A DNA stretch of 64,000 nucleotides from Streptomyces olindensis (GCA_000696115.1 JJOH01000029.1:1-64000), one strand, 5' to 3'. Positions 50,617 through 59,285 are shown, numbered from the stretch's first letter. The notes: generated by a model from the letters alone, not told the origin. A program made the numbers and translations.

Positions 50617-50712
50617 TCAACAGATGGCGCTGGCGAGCCTGCACAGGTCGACGTGCAGCCGCGCCACGAGCAGATCGCCCGGCGTCTTTTCGCTCACGTC
50701 GTGGAAAACCAT
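50617..50712 (-). CDS. 31-residue cysteine-ended leader peptide
   Basis: ATG 50712 opens a frame beginning MVFHDVSEKTPGDLLVARL and ending DLCRLASAIC just before TGA. The HVDLC...SAIC ending is the pattern annotated as putative leader peptides upstream of sulfur genes in actinobacteria. TACGAT lies seven bases before the ATG, so the mRNA may be leaderless. Cys codons at positions 24 and 31, the last before the stop, suit ribosome stalling when cysteinyl-tRNA is scarce. It lies 124 bases before cysO on the same strand. Confidence 0.75.
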   Translation of the reverse strand: MVFHDVSEKTPGDLLVARLHVDLCRLASAIC

Positions 50713-50811
50713 GGGCTCATCGTATCGATTCCCGGTCGGGCCTCCGGAGTGTGATCCCACACTTCGGACGATATTCATCCGCATGTCGAGATTTCCGGCT
50801 CCAGGGCCTGC

Positions 50812-51234
50812 TCAGTACGTCTCGACGACGGTGACCTCCTCCTCGGTGACCTCGCCCTCGACGATCCGGAAGGAGCGGAACTGGAACTCGCCGGCGCCGT
50901 CGGTGTCGGCGGTGGAGACCAGGACGTAGTGCGCGCCGGGCTCGTTCGCGTAGGAGATGTCGGTGCGCGAGGGGTAGGCCTCGGTGGCCGTGTGGGAGTG
51001 GTAGATGACCACGGGCTCCTCGTCGCGGTCGTCCATCTCGCGGTAGAGCTTGAGCAGGTCGCCGGAGTCGAACTCGTAGAACGTGGGCGACATGGCCGCG
51101 TTCAGCATGGGGATGAAGCGCTCGGGGCGGTCCGAGCCCGCCGGGCCCGCGACGACGCCGCACGCCTCGTCGGGGTGGTCCTTGCGGGCGTGGGCGACGA
51201 TCTGGTCGACGAGGGCCTGGGTGATGGTCAGCAT
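50812..51234 (-). CDS. mec: Mec-type M67 JAMM peptidase
   Basis: A 140-residue zinc isopeptidase. JAMM residues fit Glu23 (HPDEACGVVAG) and H79-x-H81-x7-S89-x2-D92 in VVIYHSHTATEAYPSRTD. In the CysO pathway this enzyme releases cysteine from CysO-cysteine and, in Streptomyces, probably trims the CysO tail. It is the first gene in the mec-leader-cysO-cysM order. Confidence 0.92.
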   Translation of the reverse strand: MLTITQALVDQIVAHARKDHPDEACGVVAGPAGSDRPERFIPMLNAAMSPTFYEFDSGDLLKLYREMDDRDEEPVVIYHSHTATEAYPSRTDISYANEPGAHYVLVSTADTDGAGEFQFRSFRIVEGEVTEEEVTVVETY

Positions 51235-51254
51235 GCTCGTCAGGATAAGCAGAA

Positions 51255-51291
51255 GGGCCGTTCCGTACCGAGGGTTGGTACGGAACGGCCC
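51255..51291 (-). terminator. terminator after amino-acid permease, distal
   Basis: GGGCCGTTCCGTACC and GGTACGGAACGGCCC form a 15-bp perfect stem around a seven-base loop. Confidence 0.85.
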
Positions 51292-51313
51292 ACATGCCGG
51301 ACGCCCTGAGCGG

Positions 51314-51350
51314 CAGCCGCAGGGAGTGCCACGAGAACTCCCTGCGGCTG
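51314..51350 (-). terminator. terminator after amino-acid permease, proximal
   Basis: CAGCCGCAGGGAGT and ACTCCCTGCGGCTG form a 14-bp perfect stem with a nine-base loop, 17 bases after the permease stop. Two strong hairpins in tandem isolate the permease from mec. Confidence 0.82.
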
Positions 51351-51366
51351 GGCGTCGGCAGGCCCG

Positions 51367-52791
51367 TCAGCCGACCTTCTCGAACTCCGCGTCGCGGCGC
51401 TCGGCGATCTGCGGGTTGCGGCTCTTGAGGACCGCCCAGCCGATGCCGAGGGCGACGGCCCAGCCGGCCGCGACGTACAGGCAGATCCGGGCGTCCTTGT
51501 CGTAGGCGATCATGCAGGTCACGCCGACGAGGAAGAGGAGAGCGACCCAGCTGAAGAGCGCTCCGCCGGGGGCGGGGAAGGACGAGGCGCGCAGCCGGCC
51601 CGCGTCGACCGCGGCGCGGTAGCGGATGTGGCTGACGAGGATCATCATCCAGGTCCAGATGCCGGCCGCGGTGGCGACGGAGGTGACGTAGAGGAACGCC
51701 TTCTCCGGGACGACGTAGTTCAGGACGACGCCGATGCCCATGAGGGCCACGGAGACCGTGATGCCGACGGCGGGCGTCTTGCGGGCGTTGAGCTTGCCGA
51801 ACGCCTGCGGGGCCTCGCTGTTGGCGGCCAGGTCGCGCAGCATGCGGCCGGTGGAGTACATGCCCGAGTTGCAGGACGACAGGGCCGCGGTGAGCACCAC
51901 GAAGTTGACGATGCCCGCGGCGAGCGGGATGCCGATCTCGCCGAAGGCGTGGACGAAGGGGCTCTCGCCCGCGGAGAACTCGGTCCACTTCACGACGGAG
52001 AGGATCACCAGCAGGGCACCGACGTAGAAGACGATGATGCGCCAGGGCAGGGTGTTGATGGCCTTGGGCAGGGTCTTCTCGGGGTTCTCGGACTCGCCCG
52101 CGGTGACGCCGACGAGCTCGACGGCGAGGTAGGCGAACATGACGCCCTGGAGGGTCATCAGGCTGGAGCCGATGCCGTTCGGGAAGAAGCCGTCGTGCGC
52201 CCAGAGGTTGGAGACGGTGGCGGTGTCACCGGCGTCGGAGAAGCCGAGGGTGAGCACGCCGAGGCCGATGACGATCATGCCGATGATGGCCGTGACCTTG
52301 ATCATCGAGAACCAGAACTCGACCTCGCCGAAGATCTTGACGGAGATCAGGTTGACGCCGAAGAGCACCACCAGGAACACCAGGGCGCTGACCCACTGCG
52401 GGATCTCCGGGAACCAGAAGTGGATGTAGATCGCGGCGGCCGTGAGCTCGGCCATGCCGGTGACCACCCACATGAGCCAGTACGTCCAGCCCGTGACGAA
52501 CCCGAAGAACGGGCCGAGGAACTCGCGGGCGTACTCGGCGAAGGAGCCGGAGACGGGCCGGTAGAGGAGCAGTTCGCCCAGGGCCCGCATGATGAAGAAG
52601 ATGACGACGCCCGCGAGGGCGTACATGAGGATGATGCTGGGGCCTGCCTTGGCGATGTTCGCTCCGGCACCCATGAACAGGCCGACGCCGATGGCGCCGC
52701 CGATCGCGATCATCTGGACTTGGCGGCTGCCGAGTCCGCGCTCGTACCCCTCTTCGGGCACGGTGTCCGTGTCGACCTGCGCAGAGGTCAT
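51367..52791 (-). CDS. APC family amino acid permease
   Basis: A 474-residue transporter with 12 predicted helices, of the AAT group (GABA, Asn, Phe or Pro permease-like). Helix 1 has the unwound IAIGGAIGVGLFMGAGANIA; helix 3 region PVSGSFAEYAREFLGPFFGF; helix 6 AVELVGVTAGESENPEKTLP; helix 8 YSTGRMLRDLAANSEAP. It moves an amino acid with protons. The frame stays open upstream, but the homologous part starts at ATG 52791, preceded by GGAGAAAGG. Confidence 0.9.
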   Translation of the reverse strand: MTSAQVDTDTVPEEGYERGLGSRQVQMIAIGGAIGVGLFMGAGANIAKAGPSIILMYALAGVVIFFIMRALGELLLYRPVSGSFAEYAREFLGPFFGFVTGWTYWLMWVVTGMAELTAAAIYIHFWFPEIPQWVSALVFLVVLFGVNLISVKIFGEVEFWFSMIKVTAIIGMIVIGLGVLTLGFSDAGDTATVSNLWAHDGFFPNGIGSSLMTLQGVMFAYLAVELVGVTAGESENPEKTLPKAINTLPWRIIVFYVGALLVILSVVKWTEFSAGESPFVHAFGEIGIPLAAGIVNFVVLTAALSSCNSGMYSTGRMLRDLAANSEAPQAFGKLNARKTPAVGITVSVALMGIGVVLNYVVPEKAFLYVTSVATAAGIWTWMMILVSHIRYRAAVDAGRLRASSFPAPGGALFSWVALLFLVGVTCMIAYDKDARICLYVAAGWAVALGIGWAVLKSRNPQIAERRDAEFEKVG

Positions 52792-53156
52792 GTGTGGTGC
52801 GCCTTTCTCCATGCCGACCCGGGCCTCTCGTCGGCCTCGGATCGGGTCTCGATCCCCCCGGATTGATGGAGCTGAGCGGATCTCGGGAGCCCGCTCGTGC
52901 CTGGCCGGCGGTTGCCGGCTCGGTGGCGCACCCGGCCGAACATTCGGGTGGTGCTCGCCGGGCGGTCGTGAAGATTTATCACGGCCGCAATACTGATCAC
53001 AGAGGCGCGATGTGGCGCACCGCACAGGAAAATTTGGACAAAGCGCACCCGAAGAGGCCATAGAAGGCGGGTGCGGTGACGCGATCGTTATCCGGATTTG
53101 AGTGTCCTCTGAGCGAACACCGAAGAGCCACCCGGCGGTCACGAAATCCACACGGA
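52792..53156. other. 365-base gap upstream of permease gene
   Basis: No gene is supported. The stretch is the likely promoter and leader of the amino-acid permease. It has AT-richer parts at 52970-53040 (AAGATTTATCACGG, GGAAAATTTGGACAAA). I see no clear riboswitch, and a short plus-strand frame here lacks a ribosome-binding site. Confidence 0.4.
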
Positions 53157-53765
53157 TCAGGACATAAGCGTTCCGACCAGCGTCTCCTGGAGTCCACCCA
53201 GCCACAGGTAGGCCATCACCATCGGCTTGCGCGGGTCCTCGTCCGGGAGCCGGTACAGGAGGTCGGTGTCCTCCTCGTCGGTGATCTCCAGGCGGGAGCC
53301 GATCGCGAGGCGCAGGTCGTTCAGCGCGCCGAGCCACTGCTGGGACTCCGCCGGCGACAGCTTCAGCACCGCTCCGCCCTCGCCGGCCGCGGCCGAGGCG
53401 AGCGCGTCCAGGGAGCGGATCACCGCGAGGGCGTTGTCCCGCTTGCCGGCCCGCAGGTCGTTCTCGGTGTAGCGGCGGAACTCGGCGGAGTAGGCCCGCT
53501 GCTCCTCGGCGTCCCGGGGCGAGGCGGGCTGCTCGGGGTCGCTGTAGGCGTCCGGGAAGAGCCGCTTGAGCACCGGGTCGGTGGGCGGCTCGCTCGGGCC
53601 CTCCGCGAACAGCCCGGCGAGCGGGTCGTCCGGGGCGTCCGCGGCGGGGCCGGGGCCGATCAGCTCCAGGAGCTGGACGGCCAGCGACCGGATGATGGAG
53701 ATCTCGACGTCGTCGAGGGCGACGGCCGCGCCGCCGCCGGGAAGCGGTTCGAAGGTTCCGGGCAT
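53157..53765 (-). CDS. DUF2017 protein
   Basis: A 202-residue DUF2017 protein: VEISIIRSLAVQLLELIGPG near the start, then DPVLKRLFPDAYSDPEQPAS and FRRYTENDLRAGKRDNALAV, and YLWLGGLQETLVGTLM at the end. In actinobacteria this gene regularly follows clpS, as here (32 bases apart). Function unknown; the linkage suggests a role with ClpAP/ClpCP adaptor activity. Confidence 0.92.
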   Translation of the reverse strand: MPGTFEPLPGGGAAVALDDVEISIIRSLAVQLLELIGPGPAADAPDDPLAGLFAEGPSEPPTDPVLKRLFPDAYSDPEQPASPRDAEEQRAYSAEFRRYTENDLRAGKRDNALAVIRSLDALASAAAGEGGAVLKLSPAESQQWLGALNDLRLAIGSRLEITDEEDTDLLYRLPDEDPRKPMVMAYLWLGGLQETLVGTLMS

Positions 53766-53797
53766 GAACGCCTTTTCACTGCTGGGCGGGCTGCTGG

Positions 53798-54115
53798 CTA
53801 CTTGCGGTCCTGCTGGAGGGTGGCCCACAGGCCGTAGCCGTGCATGGCCTGCACATCGCGTTCCATCTCCTCGCGGCTGCCGCTGGAGACGACCGCCCGG
53901 CCCTTGTGGTGGACGTCGAGCATGAGCTTGGTGGCCTTGTCCTTGGAGTAGCCGAAGTACGTCTGGAAGACGTACGTCACGTAGCTCATGAGGTTGACCG
54001 GGTCGTTGTGGACGATGGTGACCCAGGGGACGTCCGGCTCGGGTACGGCGAAGACCTCCTCCGCCGACTCGGTGCGTTCGATCTCCAGGGGCGCGGGTGA
54101 CGTCACACTGCCCAT
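53798..54115 (-). CDS. clpS: ATP-dependent Clp protease adaptor
   Basis: A 105-residue ClpS: VPWVTIVHNDPVNLMSYVTY (N-degron pocket), then FGYSKDKATKLMLDVHHKGR and HGYGLWATLQQ. The unstructured N-terminus is about 28 residues. It brings N-degron substrates to the Clp ATPase. It is divergent from pncB. Confidence 0.95.
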   Translation of the reverse strand: MGSVTSPAPLEIERTESAEEVFAVPEPDVPWVTIVHNDPVNLMSYVTYVFQTYFGYSKDKATKLMLDVHHKGRAVVSSGSREEMERDVQAMHGYGLWATLQQDRK

Positions 54116-54222
54116 GCTGCCACCCGAGGGGGGTAGTCGCACAAACGGGCCTGGCAGTAAGGCGATCGCGTCTCCCGGAGACGCAATCGTCAGATTGACG
54201 AAATGGGGGTACGCTCCTCACC

Positions 54223-55569
54223 ATGAACACAGCGGACCTTGGGCTGCCGGTGGATGTTCCCTCGACGGCGCTCTTCACGGACCAGTACGAGCTGACCATG
54301 CTGCAAGGCGCCCTCAAGGCGGGCACGGCCGAGCGGCGCAGCGTGTTCGAGGTCTTCACCCGGCGGCTGCCGAACGGGCGCCGCTACGGCGTCGTGGCGG
54401 GCACCGGGCGCGTGCTGGACGCGGTGGAGAACTTCCGCTTCGACGCGGGCGTCCTCGACTTCCTGCGCGAGCGGGAGATCGTCGACGAGCAGACCCTGGA
54501 CTGGCTCGCCGGCTACCGCTTCAGCGGGGACATCTGGGGCTACCCCGAGGGCGAGGTGTACTTCCCGGGCTCGCCGATCATGCGGGTGGAGGGCACCTTC
54601 GCCGAGTGCGTGCTGCTGGAGACCGTGATCCTGTCGATCCTCAACCACGACTCGGCGATCGCCGCGGCCGCCTCGCGGATGTCGGCCGCCGCGGGCGACC
54701 GGCCGCTGATCGAGATGGGCGCCCGGCGCACCCACGAACTGGCGGCCGTGGCGGCCTCCCGGGCCGCGTACGTCGGTGGCTTCTCCACCACCTCCGACCT
54801 CGCCGCCGGCTTCCGCTACGGCATCCCCACCGTCGGCACCTCCGCGCACGCCTTCACCCTGCTGCACGACAGCGAGCGGGACGCCTTCCAGGCGCAGGTG
54901 AACACGCTGGGCCGGGGCACCACACTGCTGGTGGACACCTACGACGTCGCCGAGGCGGTCCGGACGGCCGTCGAGGTCGCCGGGACCGAGCTGGGAGCGG
55001 TGCGGATCGACTCCGGCGACCTGCTGCTGGTGGCGCACCGGGTGCGGCAGCAGCTGGACGAGCTGGGCGCGACGGACACGAAGATCATCGTGACCTCGGA
55101 CCTGGACGAGTACGCGATCGCCTCGCTGGCGGCGGCGCCCGTGGACGCCTACGGCGTCGGCACGCAGCTGGTGACCGGCTCCGGCCACCCGACCTCCTCC
55201 ATGGTCTACAAGCTCGTCGCGCGGGCCGAGTCCGCCGACCCGAAGGCGCCGCTGGTGCCGGTGGCGAAGAAGTCCAGCGGCGGCAAGACGTCGGTGGGCG
55301 GGCGCAAGTGGGCCGCGCGGCGGCTGGACTCCTACGGGGTCGCCGAGGCCGAGGTGATCGGCACCGGGCGGGTGCCGGCCGCGCTCGCGGACCGGCAGCT
55401 GCTGGTGGAGCTGGTCAAGGGCGGCGAGGTCGTGGCCCGCGAACCGCTGGACGCGGCGCGCGACCGGCACGCGGCGGCGCGCGGGGGCCTGCCGATGTCG
55501 GCGACGCAGCTCTCGCGCGGGGAGCCGGTCATTCCGACGGAGTATGTCCAGGAGCCTTCGGGTAGTTAG
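54223..55569 (+). CDS. pncB: nicotinate phosphoribosyltransferase
   Basis: A 448-residue enzyme: LFTDQYELTMLQGALKAGTA, VFEVFTRRLPNGRRYGVVAG, FTTSDLAAGF-like FSTTSDLAAGFRYGIPTVGT with the phosphoribosyl site, HAFTLLHDSERDAF and VRIDSGDLLLVAHRVRQQLD. It makes nicotinate mononucleotide for NAD. The nicotinamidase gene follows 137 bases later, so the two complete the salvage of nicotinamide. Confidence 0.95.
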   Translation: MNTADLGLPVDVPSTALFTDQYELTMLQGALKAGTAERRSVFEVFTRRLPNGRRYGVVAGTGRVLDAVENFRFDAGVLDFLREREIVDEQTLDWLAGYRFSGDIWGYPEGEVYFPGSPIMRVEGTFAECVLLETVILSILNHDSAIAAAASRMSAAAGDRPLIEMGARRTHELAAVAASRAAYVGGFSTTSDLAAGFRYGIPTVGTSAHAFTLLHDSERDAFQAQVNTLGRGTTLLVDTYDVAEAVRTAVEVAGTELGAVRIDSGDLLLVAHRVRQQLDELGATDTKIIVTSDLDEYAIASLAAAPVDAYGVGTQLVTGSGHPTSSMVYKLVARAESADPKAPLVPVAKKSSGGKTSVGGRKWAARRLDSYGVAEAEVIGTGRVPAALADRQLLVELVKGGEVVAREPLDAARDRHAAARGGLPMSATQLSRGEPVIPTEYVQEPSGS

Positions 55570-55706
55570 AGCCTGCCGGACAGCCCCGCACGAACGGGTG
55601 TGCAGCGATGCGCCGACCCGTGCCCCTCCCGTCTCCTCCCCCAAGTCAATAGGCTCGGAAGTTCACCGGCCGGGCTTGCCGACCTCATAGCCGAAGGACA
55701 CCGACC

Positions 55707-56297
55707 ATGCGCCGCGCCTTGATCGTCGTAGACGTGCAGAACGACTTCTGCGAGGGGGGCAGCCTCGCGGTGGCCGGCGGTGCCGATGTGGCCGCCGCCG
55801 TCACCGAGCTGATCGGACAGGCGGGCGGGTCCGGCTACCAGCACGTGGTGGCCACCCGCGACCACCACATCGCGCCCGGCGGGCACTTCTCCACCAACCC
55901 CGACTACGTCCGCTCCTGGCCCGCGCACTGCGTCGCCGGCACGGAGGGCGTCGGCTTCCATCCCAACTTCGCCCCCGCGGTCGCCTCCGGGTCGATCGAC
56001 GCGGTGTTCGACAAGGGGGCGTACGCGGCGGCGTACAGCGGTTTCGAGGGCACGGACGAGAACGGCACGAAGCTGGCCGACTGGCTCCGCTCGCGCGAGG
56101 TCACCGAGGTCGACGTCGTCGGCATCGCCACGGACCACTGCGTCCGCGCCACGGCCCTGGACGCCGCGAAGGAGGGCTTCCGCACCCACGTCCTGCTCGA
56201 CCTCACGGCCGGGGTGGCCCAGGAGACCACCGAGCGGGCCCTGGAGGAGCTGCGGGAAGCGGGCGTGGAGCTCTCGGGGAAGCCGGTCGTGCAGTAG
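55707..56297 (+). CDS. pncA: nicotinamidase/isochorismatase family
   Basis: A 196-residue cysteine hydrolase: ALIVVDVQNDFCEGGSLAVA with catalytic Asp9, metal-binding VATRDHHIAPGGHFSTNPD, FDKGAYAAAYSGFEG (Lys) and GIATDHCVRATALDA (nucleophile Cys). Placed after pncB, it converts nicotinamide to nicotinate. ACCGACC-type upstream; ATG 55707 is clear. Confidence 0.93.
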   Translation: MRRALIVVDVQNDFCEGGSLAVAGGADVAAAVTELIGQAGGSGYQHVVATRDHHIAPGGHFSTNPDYVRSWPAHCVAGTEGVGFHPNFAPAVASGSIDAVFDKGAYAAAYSGFEGTDENGTKLADWLRSREVTEVDVVGIATDHCVRATALDAAKEGFRTHVLLDLTAGVAQETTERALEELREAGVELSGKPVVQ

Positions 56298-56367
56298 GTG
56301 TCCGGCGGCCGCCGGGGCCGTGGGCCCGGGGCGACCGCCGGTGACCTTCAGCGACCGTCGGTGACCG

Positions 56368-56751
56368 CTAGGCGCGGATTCCTCCGATGTTGATGTCGTC
56401 GCAGCTCCGCTCGATGAACTCGCCGACGCGGACGCTGGCCTGCTTCGACCTGTCCCGCTCGTCCTCCTCGGGGTGCGCGTACCACTCCAGGAGCCGGTCG
56501 AACTCCTCGACGATGCCGCCGGGCGCCATGGCCTGGAGGTCCTGGATGACGTGCCGGCGATCGTGCGGAGTCAGTTCCTCCGCATGGGAGAGGTCGAGCG
56601 GCGCGGCCTCCTCGCAGAATTCCGTCGCCGCGGCTGTTTTCCGGAAGGCGTCCACATCGACGCCTTCCCCGCCCGTGCGCATCCAGGTGACCGCGAAGAA
56701 TGCGGCGGCGGCGACGGCGGCACAGCTGACGACCCACAATACCTTCGACAT
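56368..56751 (-). CDS. membrane-anchored protein in ECF sigma operon
   Basis: A 127-residue protein with an N-terminal signal or anchor (VLWVVSCAAVAAAAFFAVTW) and a helical exterior part (FRKTAAATEFCEEAAPLDLS, LTPHDRRHVIQDLQAMAPGG, FDRLLEWYAHPEEDERDRSK) with two Cys. ATG 56751 overlaps the stop of the metalloprotease-like gene (TGATG), so it is coupled to it. No family recognised; a partner or inhibitor of that protein is possible. Confidence 0.6.
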   Translation of the reverse strand: MSKVLWVVSCAAVAAAAFFAVTWMRTGGEGVDVDAFRKTAAATEFCEEAAPLDLSHAEELTPHDRRHVIQDLQAMAPGGIVEEFDRLLEWYAHPEEDERDRSKQASVRVGEFIERSCDDINIGGIRA

Positions 56752-57272
56752 CACGTACCCGCCTTAATGGCGTTCAGGTCGTGCTGGTCGTAGTACTGCG
56801 GCCAGATCTCCACGCGCATGCACGAATTGTTGTCCGTGTCATTGCTCCTGCTGCGGTGGCCGAGGTCCCCGGTGTGGCCGAATTCGTGGCAGCCCAGGCT
56901 CTTCCATTGGGACGCCGTCTTGTACTGGTAGGTGTTGAAACGCACCCGCATGATGTCGCAGGACGTCCACAGCGCGTTCCAGTCGGTGCAGTCGGCCTTC
57001 CCGTGCCAGCCGTTGTCGCCGTAATTGGAGTCGTAGACCTCGATGTCACCGCCGCCCCACGACGTGGTGATGACACTTCTCTCCAGCTGGCTCTTGCCGT
57101 GGTTCATCGCCTTGGTGCCGTTGGTGGTGAGGCTGAACCCCTTGACCGCCTGGTTCCGGTTGTCCGGGTCGGTTCCGTTGTCGTCGTGGCCGGCGTGCGC
57201 GGTGAACGGCACGCTCAGGGCGAGGGCCGCGGACACCGCCACGACGGCCATGAGTCTGCGCGAGCTCTTCAC
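56751..57272 (-). CDS. secreted zinc-metalloprotease-like protein
   Basis: A 173-residue exported protein: a signal peptide (MKSSRRLMAVVAVSAALALS, cut near AHA|GHDD) and a small domain with LGCHEFGHTGDLGHRSRSND. HEFGH followed six residues later by His resembles the metzincin HExxHxxGxxH site, but the conserved Gly is Asp. Four Cys residues suggest disulfides. It is likely a small secreted zinc peptidase like snapalysins or matrixins; activity is not certain. Translationally coupled to the next gene. Confidence 0.65.
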   Translation of the reverse strand: MKSSRRLMAVVAVSAALALSVPFTAHAGHDDNGTDPDNRNQAVKGFSLTTNGTKAMNHGKSQLERSVITTSWGGGDIEVYDSNYGDNGWHGKADCTDWNALWTSCDIMRVRFNTYQYKTASQWKSLGCHEFGHTGDLGHRSRSNDTDNNSCMRVEIWPQYYDQHDLNAIKAGT

Positions 57273-57325
57273 GATGTTCTACTCCCTTGCGAGGCGAGAC
57301 GAGGCGAGGACAGGACCGGGCGGCG

Positions 57326-58108
57326 TCACGTGGACGACGGGTACGGGGTCGGCTCGGAGCCGTCGTTCGTCGAGTCGTCCGGCACCGGCTCGCTGGCACC
57401 GTCGTCGGGCACCTCGTTCTGCTGGTCGCCGTTGGCCGGCACGGGCTGCGGCAGGACGGTGAGCTGCCCGGCGTTGGCCGGGTCGAGCAGCCGCTTGAGC
57501 TCCGCGTAGAAGTCCGTGTTGGTCCGCCCCTCGATCAGCGGGAACAGCGGCCCCTCAGGGTCGGCGGAGGACTTCGTGAGCCCGTCCTTGACCAGGACCC
57601 TGCCCTGACTGCTCACATACCTCCATGTCGTGAGCATGACATCCTTGTCCAGGAAGAAGTAGCCGGTGTCGCCCACCTGGCTCCAGGTGAGGTGCTCCAT
57701 CTGGTAGGCGTTGCCGGCCCCGTCCCAGCCCCACTCCTCGACCGTGATGGTCGACGGGACCTCGTAGCCGCTGTTCTTCATCACGGCGTCGACCCGGAGC
57801 TTGACGTTGCGCGCCTGGTCGATGCCGCCGTCCTCCGCGCTGCCGACCTTCCGGCCGGGCTCGGCGCTCAGCACCGTCCCGCGCACGAGGACCGGGGACG
57901 TTCCCACCAACGCGTTCACGGTGCTGAAGCTGAAGTCCTCCCGGCCGTGCACGACCCGTTCCGGGTGCGCGTCACGGTGCGCGGAGGAGCCCGCCGCGGA
58001 GGACGACCCTTCCGCCGAAGCCGAGGACGTGGCGATCCCGGCCGCCACGGCCCCGATCACCGCCGCGGCGGCGAGTGCACGCAGGAATCCCCCTGATTTC
58101 ACTTTCAC
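57326..58108 (-). CDS. secreted protein of ECF sigma operon
   Basis: A 260-residue exported protein with signal peptide (FLRALAAAAVIGAVAAGIAT). The body is a beta-rich domain: PVLVRGTVLSAEPGRKV, then NVKLRVDAVMKNSGYEVPST, GDTGYFFLDKDVMLTTWRYV and SSQGRVLVKDG. The pattern is shared with the extracytoplasmic part of the putative anti-sigma protein upstream. The tail is Asp/Pro/Ser-rich. GTG start after GGGGGG. Function unknown. Confidence 0.6.
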   Translation of the reverse strand: MKVKSGGFLRALAAAAVIGAVAAGIATSSASAEGSSSAAGSSAHRDAHPERVVHGREDFSFSTVNALVGTSPVLVRGTVLSAEPGRKVGSAEDGGIDQARNVKLRVDAVMKNSGYEVPSTITVEEWGWDGAGNAYQMEHLTWSQVGDTGYFFLDKDVMLTTWRYVSSQGRVLVKDGLTKSSADPEGPLFPLIEGRTNTDFYAELKRLLDPANAGQLTVLPQPVPANGDQQNEVPDDGASEPVPDDSTNDGSEPTPYPSST

Positions 58109-58200
58109 AAGCCCCCCACGGAGACAGAAAGAAATCTTTCCCTGACTGTGATCGCGCCGACAGTAGCAGGTGGGGGATCATCGAGGAAGGGGAATATTTT

Positions 58201-58764
58201 CTATCCGCGCCCCGAGCAGGCGGGGGCATCAGGATTACTGGCTTCCGCTTCCATCCATTCCCACGTCGGCCCGATCTCCCCGCCCGTGAAAAGCAGCGGC
58301 ACCTCGCCGTCGAACCGCGAGACGCTCACCAGGACTCGCGCTCCCGTTTTATAGGCCGCACCGTCTTCTTGCGGTACCAGGAATTCCGCTTTTTCGGGGC
58401 CGGTCGAGGGCTTGAGATATTTCTCGACGTTCAGCCGGATGCGCACCTTTTCGTCACCCGCGGCCTCCGTACCGCTCACCGTGCCCGTCACGATCAGCTT
58501 CGAGCAGGCGACGATCCCCGACTGGTCGGGCTTCGCCTCCGTCTCCTCAGGAGAGGACCAGGGGGCCCACAGGGTGAGGAGCAGCGCCGCCGACGCCGCG
58601 AGGCCCAGGGACGCCAGGAGCGCGTTGCGGACCCGGTTGCCGCGCCTCGCCGGGGGCGGGGCGGCTGCCGGCTGCTCGTCCTCCTCCAGGAGACCTCCGA
58701 TGAACCTCAGCTTCTCCCCCATGAGGGCCTCCATCTCCGGGTCTCCCGACCGCGCGTCCTTCAC
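58201..58764 (-). CDS. putative membrane partner (anti-sigma-like) of ECF sigma factor
   Basis: A 187-residue membrane protein: about 45 cytoplasmic residues (MEALMGEKLRFIGGLLEEDE, then a basic hinge), one membrane helix (ALLASLGLAASAALLLTLWA) and a beta-rich exterior (KLIVTGTVSGTEAAGDEKVR, LVPQEDGAAYKTGARVLVSV). GTG 58764 overlaps the sigma gene stop. Position and topology are those of an anti-sigma factor, but the zinc motif HxxxCxxC of common ones is absent, and the cytoplasmic part is short. Confidence 0.65.
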   Translation of the reverse strand: MKDARSGDPEMEALMGEKLRFIGGLLEEDEQPAAAPPPARRGNRVRNALLASLGLAASAALLLTLWAPWSSPEETEAKPDQSGIVACSKLIVTGTVSGTEAAGDEKVRIRLNVEKYLKPSTGPEKAEFLVPQEDGAAYKTGARVLVSVSRFDGEVPLLFTGGEIGPTWEWMEAEASNPDAPACSGRG

Positions 58765-59285
58765 CGCTCCACCACCGCATCCGCTTCGAGACGTTCCCGC
58801 ATGGCCCGGACAGCCGCGTGCAGACGGCTCTTGACCGTGCCGGCCGGTATGGCCAGCACCTCGGCGATCCGGGGCACGGTCAGGTCCGCGTAGTACCGCA
58901 GGATCAGCACCTGCCGCTGGAGCGCGGGCAGCGCGTCGAGGCCCTCGGCGACGGCCAGCGTGAGCAGCTCGTCCTCCGGTCCCGGCACGGTCTCCCGCCA
59001 CGCGCCCATGGTCTTGAGCCGCTCGCTGACGCGCTCCTGCCGGTTCCTGCCGCGGTGCCAGTCCACCGCGTAGTTGGAGGCCACCGCCACGGCCCACGCG
59101 CCCAGGTCCCGGGGCGCCTCGGCCCCCCGGGCGAGCCGTTCGATCAGGCGGAGCCGCACCTGCTGTACGCCGTCGGCGTGATCGTCCCGTGGGACTCCGC
59201 CCAGCGCCAGCACCGCCTTGACACGGCGGATCTGCGCGACGCTGAGAAGATCCTGTTCCTCGGCCAGCACAGTCCCCCACCGCAT
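58761..59285 (-). CDS. ECF-type RNA polymerase sigma factor
   Basis: A 174-residue sigma-70-like factor of the extracytoplasmic-function group. Region 2 is LGAWAVAVASNYAVDWHRGR; region 4 is ALPALQRQVLILRYYADLTV followed by PRIAEVLAIPAGTVKSRLHA, the DNA-reading helix-turn-helix. The first part is shorter than usual, so an upstream start is conceivable. It heads a run of minus-strand genes (58201 to 56368) that are likely co-transcribed or its targets. Confidence 0.88.
   Translation of the reverse strand: MRWGTVLAEEQDLLSVAQIRRVKAVLALGGVPRDDHADGVQQVRLRLIERLARGAEAPRDLGAWAVAVASNYAVDWHRGRNRQERVSERLKTMGAWRETVPGPEDELLTLAVAEGLDALPALQRQVLILRYYADLTVPRIAEVLAIPAGTVKSRLHAAVRAMRERLEADAVVER

Noticed and set aside
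52794..53063. 89-codon plus-strand frame in the gap before the permease
   Set aside because: Starts inside the permease leader, no ribosome site, no similarity to any family I know.
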